A DNA stretch of 42,550 nt from Ilumatobacteraceae bacterium (GTDB taxonomy: Bacteria; Actinomycetota; Acidimicrobiia; Acidimicrobiales; Ilumatobacteraceae). The first letter of the stretch is position 1; each line of letters begins with the position of its first letter. Both the position numbers and the translations under genes were made by a program. Positions 32,149-40,554 of this stretch are shown here, one piece after another. The notes beneath the pieces are model-generated. The model saw only the letters and a list, made by a program, of their open reading frames with translations, did no database searches and had not been told where the DNA came from. The stretch spans positions 1 through 42,550 of the forward strand of contig JANYKU010000183.1 of the NCBI GenBank assembly GCA_025358075.1, read 5' to 3'.

Positions 32149-33281
32149 GGCCGCCTCCCCGCCTCGCCCCACCCATGGGCGCGGATGTCGTCGCCGTCGG
32201 CGTCGAGGTGACGACCTTGCCAGCGGAGTGCGCCGGGAGTCGCGCTGAGCTTGGCGACCAGCCCCTGCATCGGTGTGCCGTCGACCTCGACGATCGCCTG
32301 TCGCTCGGCGTAGTGCGGATCGACGGCGATGTCGGCCATCGACAGGACCGGCCCGATCGCCGCCTCGGCGGCGGTGAACAACTCGACCACCTCGGCTTGC
32401 GTGCGTTCCGCACACCACGTCGTCATCACGGCCTCCAACGCCTCACGGTTGGCCATCCGTGCGGCGAACGTCGTGAACCTCGCGTCGTCACCGACGCCGA
32501 GGAGGTTCATCACTCGGCGCGCCACCGAGTCGCTCGACGTGGACACCCCGACCCACGCGCCGTCCTTGCATTGGTACGTGCCGCGAGGCACCGAGTAGGG
32601 CAGCCCGGCACCCAGTCGCTCTTGCATCTGACCAGTCAGTTCGTACAGCGAGATCAGCGGGCCCATCAATTGGAAGAGGCTCTCCAGCAGGCTGACGTCG
32701 ACCACCTGCCCCACACCACTGCGCAACGCGACCATGGTGGCGAACGCGGCGACCACGCCGGTGACCTCGTCGGTGAGGGCGATCGCCGGCAGCAACGGCT
32801 GCCCGCCGGGCTCGCCGGAGATTGCCGCCAGTCCCGACATCGACTCGGCGATCGTGGCAAAGCCGGCGCGATTGCGGTACGGACCGGTCTGGCCGAATCC
32901 GGTGACGCGGGTGATCACCAGCGACGGATTGAGGGCGAGGAGCGCGTCGGGACCGAGGCCTAGACGCTCGAGTGTGCCGGGCCGGAAGTTCTCGATCAAC
33001 ACGTCGGCGTCGGTCACCAAACCGCGGAGGACGGCGATGTCGGCCGCGTCCTTCAAGTCGAGCGCGATCGTGCGCTTGTTGCGGTTGACCAACTTCCACC
33101 ACAGGCTCTCGCCGTCGCGGGGATCGCGCCACGCCAGGTTGCGCAAGCTGTCGCCGCCATCGGGCCGCTCGACATTGATGACGTCGGCACCGAAGTCGGC
33201 GAGGTACCGCGCACAGTTCGGGCCGGCGAGCACGGCGGAGATGTCGAGCACGCGCATACCGTGCAGAGGGGCTTGGGCCAT
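32145..33281 (-). CDS. CaiB/BaiF family III CoA-transferase
   Basis: 378 residues, transfers CoA between organic acids. N-terminal HGMRVLDISAVLAGPNCARYLADFGADVINVE (about 7-38) is split by positions of low conservation. RTIALDLKDAA, NFRPGTLERLGLG and the catalytic-region ALTDEVTG (Asp, about 175) follow, along with FGQTGPYRNRAGF. Resembles 2-methylacyl-CoA racemase / formyl-CoA transferase-like proteins. Coupled with the deoxyribosyltransferase-like gene, and 18 bp after the MDMPI-like gene. Substrate unknown. Confidence 0.9.
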   Translation of the reverse strand: MAQAPLHGMRVLDISAVLAGPNCARYLADFGADVINVERPDGGDSLRNLAWRDPRDGESLWWKLVNRNKRTIALDLKDAADIAVLRGLVTDADVLIENFRPGTLERLGLGPDALLALNPSLVITRVTGFGQTGPYRNRAGFATIAESMSGLAAISGEPGGQPLLPAIALTDEVTGVVAAFATMVALRSGVGQVVDVSLLESLFQLMGPLISLYELTGQMQERLGAGLPYSVPRGTYQCKDGAWVGVSTSSDSVARRVMNLLGVGDDARFTTFAARMANREALEAVMTTWCAERTQAEVVELFTAAEAAIGPVLSMADIAVDPHYAERQAIVEVDGTPMQGLVAKLSATPGALRWQGRHLDADGDDIRAHGWGEAGRRP

Positions 33282-33299
33282 CCCGCTATCGAACCACGG

Positions 33300-33911
33300 T
33301 TACCGCAGAACGTTGAAGTCAATCGGCAGGGTTCCCCGCCCGGTCAGGGCGAGCAGCAGCGCGACGGGCTCGGCGAGCTCGGCCATCAGACCGACCACCA
33401 TCGACGATGTGGCGGGCCGCAGCGTTGTCGGTTGGCCACTGGCGCGTTGCACATCGAGGGTGTGCAACGCCACTTCGGCAACCCGAGTGGCGAGGTACTC
33501 GACGAACATCATCTGGCCCATGAACGTGTTGACCACCTCGTCGTCGGCGGTCGAAGCCACGAGTGCGAGCACACGTTGCGTCGTCGCCTCCGCCTCGCCA
33601 ACCGGATCGGATAGCTGTGCCCCTGCTGCGCGACCCCGCTCGGCAACGCCGGCGTGTGCGTTCGGATCGGACAGCACGATGCGGTAGTAGTCAGCCGCGT
33701 CGACGATGACGCGATCGACGGTCGGCTCGGCCGCCAGGTATCGCTCGATGGTCGTGAACCCGCGAAGTGCGTGGGCCGTGAGCTCGCGCACGGTCCACAC
33801 GCCGAGACCGGGAAGTTCCCATTGATGGGCCTGCACTCGGGCGATCGTCGTCAGCATCGTCGCTGCCGCGTCCTCGAACGCCGCTCTCACCGCGGGGGGA
33901 TGTTGAAGCAC
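33300..33911 (-). CDS. Mycothiol-dependent maleylpyruvate isomerase-like (DinB/MDMPI) protein
   Basis: 203 residues, four-helix bundle with metal site. The WTVRELTAHALRG segment (about 39-51) and EVALHTLDVQ (about 145-154) provide the two His and a nearby Glu expected for the zinc triad. C-terminal helices follow (LMAELAEPVALLLALTGR). Members use mycothiol or are uncharacterised (TIGR03083/TIGR03086 groups), and mycothiol is an actinobacterial trait. The start lies 25 bp inside the metallophosphoesterase gene. Confidence 0.85.
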   Translation of the reverse strand: MLQHPPAVRAAFEDAAATMLTTIARVQAHQWELPGLGVWTVRELTAHALRGFTTIERYLAAEPTVDRVIVDAADYYRIVLSDPNAHAGVAERGRAAGAQLSDPVGEAEATTQRVLALVASTADDEVVNTFMGQMMFVEYLATRVAEVALHTLDVQRASGQPTTLRPATSSMVVGLMAELAEPVALLLALTGRGTLPIDFNVLR

Positions 33912-34891
33912 CGATCCTCCAATCTTCCGAAGGCGTATGTCTCGTAGTCAATTCCGAAATCGGCGAGCAAGTGACGGCATCGCTCGCTCCAACTGAGCGC
34001 CTCGGGCGACGACATCCGGTGCACAACCTGGGTGAGGCCACCCTCGTACACCCGATACTCGGCCCAGGTACCGGGGAAGTCTTTGACGCAGCCCACCTCG
34101 ACCGAGGGCACGCCGCACGACATCCGCCGAACACGATGCCGATGCGTGTGACCCGCCGTGTAGACGACGATCCGCGATCGGCGAGCGGCGACGGCGGCCA
34201 GATCATCGCTGCTGGTTGGGTCGAGGCCGAAGTATTCGTCGTGGCGCTGGCCCGAGATCCACTGTTGATGATGGCCCATCACCACCACGGGACGATCGGC
34301 CGTGGCCGCGAGATCGTCGAGCCACTGCAGTTGCGCGGGCGAGATCGAGCCGGTCGTGCGTTCGGACAGCACCGTGTCGAGGACAGCGATCGACACTCCG
34401 TCGAGATCGATCCATCGATCACCGGTGTACCTCTGCTGGCCGTGATACGAGTCGTGATTGCCGCGCACGACGTGTAGACGATCGCCGAACTCGCTGCGGT
34501 AGCAGGCCTCGAACGCGTCGAACTCCTCGTCGGCACCATCACGGGTGAGGTCGCCCTTGACGATCACCGCGGCCAGCCCGGCGGCCGCCATCTCGGCAAC
34601 GGCTGCGTGGTTCATCGTCATCGGGTACGGCGGCTCGCCCGGTTCGACCCGCTGAATCGGCCCGCGCGGATCGTCGTCGATCATTCCGCATTCGACCTCT
34701 CCGAAGTGGAGGTCGTTGACCGTGCCGAACCTGCCGAGCAACTCGCCGGCAGGTCGCGGCAACGTCTGCACCTCGTGATTGCCCACGTGGTAGATCGAAT
34801 CGGGGTGCAGGCCCTCGAGCCGCACGACCTCACCATCCGCTCCCGCCCGATGAGCGACGATCAGGTCATCGGCGACCGTGGTGATGTCCAC
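33887..34891 (-). CDS. Calcineurin-like metallophosphoesterase (CpdA-like)
   Basis: 334 residues from a GTG. The five metal-binding motifs are in order: NDLHFG (DxH, about 59-64), KGDLTRDG (GD), RGNHDSYHG (GNHD), VVMGHHQQW and AGHTHRHR (GHxH). Layout is close to class III cyclic-nucleotide phosphodiesterases such as CpdA, but substrates of this family vary. N-terminal VADDLIVAHRAGADGEVVRLEGL resembles a short beta domain. A TACCCT at -13 to -8 from the GTG suggests its own leaderless promoter besides read-through from accE. Confidence 0.9.
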   Translation of the reverse strand: MDITTVADDLIVAHRAGADGEVVRLEGLHPDSIYHVGNHEVQTLPRPAGELLGRFGTVNDLHFGEVECGMIDDDPRGPIQRVEPGEPPYPMTMNHAAVAEMAAAGLAAVIVKGDLTRDGADEEFDAFEACYRSEFGDRLHVVRGNHDSYHGQQRYTGDRWIDLDGVSIAVLDTVLSERTTGSISPAQLQWLDDLAATADRPVVVMGHHQQWISGQRHDEYFGLDPTSSDDLAAVAARRSRIVVYTAGHTHRHRVRRMSCGVPSVEVGCVKDFPGTWAEYRVYEGGLTQVVHRMSSPEALSWSERCRHLLADFGIDYETYAFGRLEDRCFNIPPR

Positions 34892-34898
34892 GTCGTCG

Positions 34899-34904
34899 AG
34901 GGTA
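34899..34904 (-). promoter_or_regulatory. -10 element TACCCT, metallophosphoesterase gene
   Basis: On the minus strand TACCCT lies at -13 to -8 from the GTG at 34891, in the 18-bp gap after accE. Confidence 0.42.
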
Positions 34905-34909
34905 GCCGC

Positions 34910-35095
34910 CTACCTGTGCGGACGCTGGCGACGGGCCGGCAGTGGCGTCACCCACCACCGGTTGCTGAAGCGCCACGTGGGCACCCGCGAGATCGGCGAC
35001 GACTCGAAGAAGACGGGCTTCGGCCACAGCCCTTCGATGGCCGCAGAGATCGCCGCGATTTCCTCCGCAGTCGGTACCGGCGAGATCTCGACCAT
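34910..35095 (-). CDS. Acyl-CoA carboxylase epsilon subunit (small)
   Basis: 61 residues. MVEISPVPTAEEIAAISAAIEGLWP followed by a Trp-rich basic tail (RVPTWRFSNRWW) matches the AccE/PccE type epsilon subunit. In actinobacteria these small proteins bind and stimulate the carboxyltransferase beta subunit. The ATG overlaps the beta-subunit stop (ATGA), which is the standard position of accE. It is easily missed because the same frame stays open far into the beta gene. Confidence 0.85.
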   Translation of the reverse strand: MVEISPVPTAEEIAAISAAIEGLWPKPVFFESSPISRVPTWRFSNRWWVTPLPARRQRPHR

Positions 35096-36648
35096 CAGAG
35101 CGGCATGTTGCCGTGTTTGCGGCGCGGTAGCTCTTCGCGTTTTGTGCGCAGCATGCGCAACCCGGCGACGATCTTCTGGCGAGTCTCCGACGGGTCGATC
35201 ACGTCGTCGACGTAGCCGCGCTCGGCAGCGTTGTACGGGTTGGCGTACTTCTCGGTGTACTCCGCCACGAGTTCGGCTCGACGCATCGCCGGATCGGCCG
35301 CTTGCTGCAACTCGCGCCGGTAGACGATCTCGACAGCACCTTGCGGACCCATCACGGCAAGTTCCGCCGTTGGCCAGGCGTAGGCCAGGTCGGCGCCGAT
35401 GGACTTCGAGTTCATCACCACGTAGGCACCGCCGTACGCCTTGCGCGTGATGATCTGGATGCGCGGCACCGTGGCCTCGCAGTAGGCGTACAGCAGCTTG
35501 GCGCCGTGGCGGATGATGCCGCCGTACTCTTGATCGACGCCGGGAAGGAAGCCGGGCACATCCACAAAAGTAAGTAGGGGAATGTTGAACGCATCGCACG
35601 TGCGAACGAAGCGGGCGGCCTTCTCCGAGCTCTCGATGTCGAGCACGCCGGCCAACATCAACGGCTGGTTGCCGACGATGCCGACGGGATGACCTTCGAT
35701 GCGACTGAACCCGCAGACGATGCTGCGGGCCCAATGCGGGAAGTACTCGAAGAACTCGCCGCTGTCGACGACCTCGCGGATGACCGCCTTCATGTCGTAC
35801 GGCTGGTTCGGGCTGGGTGGCAGCAGATCGTTGAGCGCCGGGCACAACCGGTCGGGGTCGTCGCCGGTGTCGACGTACGGTGGTTCTTCGAGGTTGTTCG
35901 ACGGCAAGAAGCTGAGCAGGAAACGCACGTCTTCCAGACACGACTTCTCGTCGGGCGACACGAAGGTGGCCACGCCGCTCTTCGAGGCATGGCTCATTGC
36001 CCCGCCCAACTCTTCGAGCGTGACCTCTTCACCCGTGACGGTCTTCACCACGTCGGGACCGGTGATGAACATGTGGCTCGACTCGCGGACCATGAAGATG
36101 AAGTCGGTCATCGCCGGGCTGTACACCGCACCGCCCGCGCAGGGCCCGAGGATCACCGAGATCTGCGGCACCACCCCACTCGACAACACATTGCGGTAGA
36201 AGATGCCGCCGTAACTCGCCAGCGAAACGACGCCTTCTTGGATGCGCGCTCCGGCACCGTCGTTGAGACCGACCACCGGCGCGCCGACCTTCAACGCCAG
36301 ATCCATCATCTTGTGGATCTTCTCGGCGAACACTTCGCCCAGCGCTCCGCCGAACACGGTGAAGTCTTGGCTGAAGACGAACACCTTGCGTCCGTCGACG
36401 GTGCCCCAACCGGTGATCACTCCGTCGGTGTACGGCCGTTCTTCGAGCCCCGACGCCAGAGCCCGGTGGCGGGCCAGGAGATCGAGCTCGTGGAAGCTAC
36501 CCGGGTCGAGGAAGCAGTCAAGCCGCTCGCGGGCCAGCATCTTGCCTTTCTCGTGCTGGCGTTCGACAGAGCGCTGCGAACCGGCGTGGTAGGCCTGCGC
36601 ACGGCGCTGCCGAAGATCTTCGAGCTTGGCGTCCATCGGATTGCTCAT
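35095..36648 (-). CDS. Acyl-CoA (propionyl/acetyl-CoA) carboxylase beta subunit
   Basis: 517 residues, carboxyltransferase of the biotin-dependent acyl-CoA carboxylase complex. It transfers carboxyl from biotin carrier to acyl-CoA. Oxyanion-forming GGxxS-like segments, GPCAGGAVYSPAMTDFIFMV and RKAYGGAYVVMNS (about 418-430), are present. At the substrate-specifying position in Streptomyces PccB (Asp in GGAYDVM) this protein has Val, like the broader AccB/AccD-type enzymes with Ile. Acetyl-CoA use is thus possible in addition to propionyl-CoA. The alpha (biotin) subunit gene is not in the window. Operon with the epsilon subunit. Confidence 0.95.
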   Translation of the reverse strand: MSNPMDAKLEDLRQRRAQAYHAGSQRSVERQHEKGKMLARERLDCFLDPGSFHELDLLARHRALASGLEERPYTDGVITGWGTVDGRKVFVFSQDFTVFGGALGEVFAEKIHKMMDLALKVGAPVVGLNDGAGARIQEGVVSLASYGGIFYRNVLSSGVVPQISVILGPCAGGAVYSPAMTDFIFMVRESSHMFITGPDVVKTVTGEEVTLEELGGAMSHASKSGVATFVSPDEKSCLEDVRFLLSFLPSNNLEEPPYVDTGDDPDRLCPALNDLLPPSPNQPYDMKAVIREVVDSGEFFEYFPHWARSIVCGFSRIEGHPVGIVGNQPLMLAGVLDIESSEKAARFVRTCDAFNIPLLTFVDVPGFLPGVDQEYGGIIRHGAKLLYAYCEATVPRIQIITRKAYGGAYVVMNSKSIGADLAYAWPTAELAVMGPQGAVEIVYRRELQQAADPAMRRAELVAEYTEKYANPYNAAERGYVDDVIDPSETRQKIVAGLRMLRTKREELPRRKHGNMPL

Positions 36649-36656
36649 TGCCGACC

Positions 36657-36662
36657 ACGTTA
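36657..36662 (-). promoter_or_regulatory. Possible -10 element TAACGT of acyl-CoA carboxylase operon
   Basis: On the minus strand TAACGT lies at -14 to -9 from the ATG at 36648, one base further than the other leaderless candidates here. Confidence 0.32.
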
Positions 36663-36710
36663 GTTCGACCGCCGAGTTGGCCTCACACGCATCGCCGCAG
36701 GTACCGAATG

Positions 36711-37478
36711 TCAGGTCAGTTGGTAGACGACCGTGACCGACACGGTGAGATCCTGCGTGCCGGTCTGGATCGGAGTCGGCGCCGAGGGGCTGCCTGCGGA
36801 CGAGTCCGCAGCAGCCGCATACATCAACGGGATCGGATTGTTGACCGACACTTCGCTGATCTGCACGACACCGCTCACCGTGACGCCGGCAGCCGTGGCA
36901 TATTCCGTCGCCCGCTTCTTGGCGTTGTTGATGGCGTCCGTACGTGCGGCACCGATCAGGGCTTCGGTGTCGTCCATATAGAACGACACGCCACCAAGGG
37001 TGATGTGATCACCCGCAGCCGCGGCAGCCGCGTCGATCACCGGGCCCGTCTTGGTGATGTCGCGAACAGTTACGGTCACGCTGTTCGACGCCTGATATCC
37101 GGTGATGATCGAGCTGTTCCCGCCGTATTGCGGATAGATCGACAGACCAGACGTGGCGATGTCGTTGTCGCTCACTCCCGCGCCCTTCAGTGCTGCGATC
37201 AGTGCGGCACCACTGGTGTTCGCTTGCGACAAGGCCTCGGTGGCGGTCGTCGCCGTTGCCTGCACACCGACGTTGAGCGAGGCAGTGTCGGGCTTGACCT
37301 TGATCTTCCCCTCACCGTTCACGGTGATCGACCTGACGATCGAACCGGCTGCCGGCGCAGGCTGTGGCGAGGCGACCGTCGCCTTCGGATCGTCGCGGCC
37401 GACCCATGCCGCGGCGCCGACCGCCATCATGCCAACGACTGCTCCACCGACGACAACTCCAACCCAACGTGTGTTCAT
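36711..37478 (-). CDS. SIMPL-domain protein, signal-anchored
   Basis: 255 residues. N-terminal membrane anchor at about 6-26 (GVVVGGAVVGMMAVGAAAWV) and an Ala/Pro linker. The SIMPL/DUF541 domain covers about 48-250: ITVNGEGKIKVKPDTASLNVGV at the start, SGLSIYPQY, and the C-terminal TVVYQL. Members are envelope or periplasmic proteins that oligomerise into rings; their role is unclear, with some linked to oxidative stress. A GGAGGAGG six bases before the ATG marks the start. Divergent from the DNA ligase gene. Confidence 0.9.
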   Translation of the reverse strand: MNTRWVGVVVGGAVVGMMAVGAAAWVGRDDPKATVASPQPAPAAGSIVRSITVNGEGKIKVKPDTASLNVGVQATATTATEALSQANTSGAALIAALKGAGVSDNDIATSGLSIYPQYGGNSSIITGYQASNSVTVTVRDITKTGPVIDAAAAAAGDHITLGGVSFYMDDTEALIGAARTDAINNAKKRATEYATAAGVTVSGVVQISEVSVNNPIPLMYAAAADSSAGSPSAPTPIQTGTQDLTVSVTVVYQLT

Positions 37479-37570
37479 CTCACGCCTCCTCCGAGCGCGG
37501 CTCGCATGAGCCGCTCAACTCTTGGACGGCGATCGCCGTGCGGCTGGTTCCCCACTTGGCGATGTTCCTG

Positions 37571-37580
37571 GCAAGCTTGC
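37571..37580. promoter_or_regulatory. 10-bp palindrome before DNA ligase gene
   Basis: Perfect palindrome GCAAGCTTGC ending five bases before the ATG at 37585. Candidate operator or mRNA hairpin; chance is possible at this length. Confidence 0.25.
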
Positions 37581-37584
37581 GCCG

Positions 37585-38673
37585 ATGACGTTGCCGATCA
37601 CGCCGCCCATCTCGCCGATGCTGGCGAAGGCTGCGACCGAGATTCCGGCTGGTGAGGGGTGGCACTACGAACCGAAGTGGGATGGCTTTCGTTGCATCGT
37701 CTTTCGCGACGGCGACCACATCGAATTGGCGAGCCGCAACGAGCGACCGTTCACCCGCTACTTCCCCGAGTTGCTGACGCCGCTCTTGAATTCGCTGCCC
37801 GAGCGCTGCGTCGTCGACGGCGAGATCGTCGTACCGGCGACCGATGATCGCGGTCTCGACTTCGACGCATTGCTGCAACGCATCCATCCGGCCGAGTCAC
37901 GGGTGCGTCGGTTGTCGGTCGAGACACCGGCGTCGTTCGTCGCCTTCGACCTGCTCGCCCTTGGCGACGATTCGCTGCTCGATCGCCCGTTGGCCGATCG
38001 TCATCGACTCCTCGCCGAGCAACTGGCCACTGCCACCGCACCGATCTACCTCTGCCCGTCGACCAACGACGCAGCGGTTGCCCAGCACTGGTTCACCGAG
38101 TTCGAGGGCGCCGGGCTCGACGGTGTCGTGGCCAAGCGGCTGAGCGATCCCTACACGCCCGACAAGCGAACGCTGGTCAAGGTCAAGCATCAACGCACTG
38201 CCGACTGCGTCATCGCCGGCTACCGGATCCACAAGGACGGCAACGGAGTCGGCTCATTGCTCCTCGGCCTGTACGACGACGATGGCGATCTGCACCACGT
38301 CGGTGTGGTCGCTTCGTTCAGCGTCAAACGCCGAGCCGAGCTCCTTGCAGAACTGGAACCGCTCACCCACAACGCGCTCGACAACCATCCGTGGAAGGAC
38401 TGGGCCGAGTGGATGACGCGGGCAGGGGAGTCGGGTACGCGCATGCCCGGCGGTGGCAGCCGATGGAACGCCGGCAAGGATCTCCGTTGGGTCCCGCTGC
38501 GGATCGAACGGGTCGCCGAGGTCACCTTCGGACAGTTGCAGGAGGGCCGCTTCCGTCACGGATCGCAGTTCCTTCGCTGGCGGCCGGATCGAGAGCCGGA
38601 ATCATGCCGTTACAGCCAGCTGGAAGTGGCCAGCCCGGTCGCGTTCGCATCGGTCGTCGGACGACCGACGTAA
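37585..38673 (+). CDS. ligC: ATP-dependent DNA ligase (LigC/LigD-ligase type)
   Basis: 362 residues. Adenylation motif EPKWDGFR with the nucleophile Lys31; further nucleotidyltransferase motifs VDGEIVV, FVAFDLLAL, GLDGVVAKRL and LVKVKHQRTADCVIAGYR. A C-terminal OB domain runs from about residue 210. The domain plan is that of LigC and of the ligase part of LigD, used in non-homologous end joining and backup repair. No ku, ligD polymerase or nuclease gene is in the window. A start at 37522 is in frame but would add 21 poorly conserved residues. Confidence 0.9.
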   Translation: MTLPITPPISPMLAKAATEIPAGEGWHYEPKWDGFRCIVFRDGDHIELASRNERPFTRYFPELLTPLLNSLPERCVVDGEIVVPATDDRGLDFDALLQRIHPAESRVRRLSVETPASFVAFDLLALGDDSLLDRPLADRHRLLAEQLATATAPIYLCPSTNDAAVAQHWFTEFEGAGLDGVVAKRLSDPYTPDKRTLVKVKHQRTADCVIAGYRIHKDGNGVGSLLLGLYDDDGDLHHVGVVASFSVKRRAELLAELEPLTHNALDNHPWKDWAEWMTRAGESGTRMPGGGSRWNAGKDLRWVPLRIERVAEVTFGQLQEGRFRHGSQFLRWRPDREPESCRYSQLEVASPVAFASVVGRPT

Positions 38674-38677
38674 GCCG

Positions 38678-40438
38678 CTACGGCGGCGGCGTCGTAGCCG
38701 TGTTCGACGAATCGGTGAGCAGCACCGTCTTCGAACCGATCGCCGTGGCGCCGAATCGCACCGTCACGGTCCACACCCCGGGCGAACCAAGCGGCAACCC
38801 TTGCTCGAGCGGCAGCATGGCCGTGCCCGCCGCACCGAGCGGCACGTTGAGCGTGATACCCGGCGCGGATGCGTCGGCCGGCGGGACGAAGTCGACGGCC
38901 AAGCCGACGATCCCGGTGCGCGGTTTGACGACGTCGACTCGTACCGCATTGGGACCGATCACGGCGCTGAACCGCACGGTCACGTCGGCGTCGGGGCTGG
39001 TGATGTGCAGCTTCGCGGCGAGACCCTTCGTGGTGTCGGATGTCGCCGCAACCTTGGGTGGCGACAGCGACAGCATCCACGCGGTGAGAGCCAGCACGAT
39101 GACGCCGCACACGGCTTCGATGCCGACGGCACGTCGCAACCGGACGGCCAGTTGGCCCGTCATTGCGTCGACCCTGGCGACGCGTTCCTTGATGAACTGG
39201 CGAGCAGCGACGCCGAGGAACACCATCGCCCCGACGGCGATCGATTTTAGGAAGAGCACCCGACCGTGGCTGCTGGTGAAGATCTCGCCCCAGTCGAGGC
39301 GATACATCTGGACGAAGCCGGTGAGGATCGTGATCGTCAACGCGGGGGTCGAGATGCGGGCAAAGCCGCGCACCGCGTGCACGAGGTCTTCCTCACCCGG
39401 ACCCGCCAGCACGACTCGGGCGAGCAGGATCAACCCACCGAGCCACACGGCCATCGCCAGGGCGTGTGCCATGCCCGCGGCATATCCGAGATACGCCAGC
39501 TGACCGCCGCTACGACTGAAGCCGAGCGTGGCAACCGCGAGCCCAGGCAGTGCCAATGCGGGCAACTGGGTCGCAGGATCGATGACCCGCTCGGGACGCA
39601 TGACGACCCAGCCGGTGAGGAACACGAAGATCACACGGGCGAGGGCGGCAATGCCGGGCGTCGTATCGGTGAGGCTCTTCCACGAGGTCGGTGAGAGCGA
39701 GCTGCCGATTCCCTTGCCCGTGATGCGCGCGGCCACGCATGCGGTGTTGAAGACCGCGACCGCGAGCGTGAGCAGCCAGGCCGACCGCAGGAAACGAACG
39801 GTGAGGATGTACTCCACGCCTTCGGGCCAGGCAATGGCGATGAGCACCAGCGACCCGAACAGCACGGCGACACCGAGCGAGATCAGTAGTCGTGAGAGAC
39901 CGAGCGGCCCGGCAGACCCCGATTCGACGACGACGGTGCCATGGTTCGGTGTGATCGTGGCCGAGGGCACCGTCGAGCCAGTGGTCGGTGTCGAACCCGT
40001 CACGGGTGTCGTCGCGGCAGCTGCCGCGGCCGGGGCAGTGTCGTTGACGATGGTGAACGAGAAGGTCGAGCTGCCGCCGCCCTGCCCGTCGGGTTGGCTC
40101 ACCAGCCATGAGACCACGCAGTTGCCCTTCGGCAACGGATTCGGGACCGAGGCAGTGAGTGAGATCCCGTCAACACCGACTTGCGGAGTACCGACCGAGA
40201 CCGGTGACCCGTTGCAGACGACTTGAATGTTGTTGGTCGCGCCCAGCGGATTGGCGAACGTGAGCGACAACGATTGCGGCGACGAGTCGACCGAGGCACC
40301 CGCCGTCGGCGACGATGAGACCAGCGAGTTGTCGGCAGCCGCTGCACGGGGAACGGCGAACGCGCCGAAGACCGCGACGCCGAAGCACACGGCGAGGGCG
40401 CGACGGACGGCGCGTGTGGGCGTAGATGTGCTGTTCAT
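38678..40438 (-). CDS. CopC-CopD-like fusion membrane protein lacking CopC histidines
   Basis: 586 residues. Signal peptide to about 35 (AAA-D), a CopC-like beta-sandwich (about 36-132), and a Thr/Pro linker. A CopD-type domain of about eight helices spans 180-455, and a C-terminal YtkA/FixH-like beta domain covers about 465-586. In typical CopC the mature protein starts with His (AHA-x-L) and carries a second His in a DGH segment. Here these read AAADNSL and PDGQGG, so both Cu(II) ligands are missing. Copper binding by the first domain is doubtful. The fusion itself (YcnJ-like) is well known. Divergent from dnaX. Confidence 0.9.
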   Translation of the reverse strand: MNSTSTPTRAVRRALAVCFGVAVFGAFAVPRAAAADNSLVSSSPTAGASVDSSPQSLSLTFANPLGATNNIQVVCNGSPVSVGTPQVGVDGISLTASVPNPLPKGNCVVSWLVSQPDGQGGGSSTFSFTIVNDTAPAAAAAATTPVTGSTPTTGSTVPSATITPNHGTVVVESGSAGPLGLSRLLISLGVAVLFGSLVLIAIAWPEGVEYILTVRFLRSAWLLTLAVAVFNTACVAARITGKGIGSSLSPTSWKSLTDTTPGIAALARVIFVFLTGWVVMRPERVIDPATQLPALALPGLAVATLGFSRSGGQLAYLGYAAGMAHALAMAVWLGGLILLARVVLAGPGEEDLVHAVRGFARISTPALTITILTGFVQMYRLDWGEIFTSSHGRVLFLKSIAVGAMVFLGVAARQFIKERVARVDAMTGQLAVRLRRAVGIEAVCGVIVLALTAWMLSLSPPKVAATSDTTKGLAAKLHITSPDADVTVRFSAVIGPNAVRVDVVKPRTGIVGLAVDFVPPADASAPGITLNVPLGAAGTAMLPLEQGLPLGSPGVWTVTVRFGATAIGSKTVLLTDSSNTATTPPP

Positions 40439-40541
40439 GCAGGTAGCTCAACGCTAGAGGATCAGCGCTGGGGCCTGGGGCCACCTCGGGCGCGCTCCCC
40501 ACAGACAGGATGCGAGCGAAACCATTGTCGCACCCCCTGAG

Positions 40542-40547
40542 TAGGCT
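40542..40547 (+). promoter_or_regulatory. -10 element TAGGCT, dnaX leaderless start
   Basis: TAGGCT lies at -13 to -8 from the ATG at 40555, in the 116-bp divergent gap with the CopC-CopD-like gene. No 4.5S RNA gene is visible there. Confidence 0.42.
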
Positions 40548-40554
40548 CGACTCG

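Noticed and set aside
40439..40554. Possible 4.5S/SRP RNA gene before dnaX
   Set aside because: This is a common place for ffs, but the conserved GGAAGCAGC-type core is not present.
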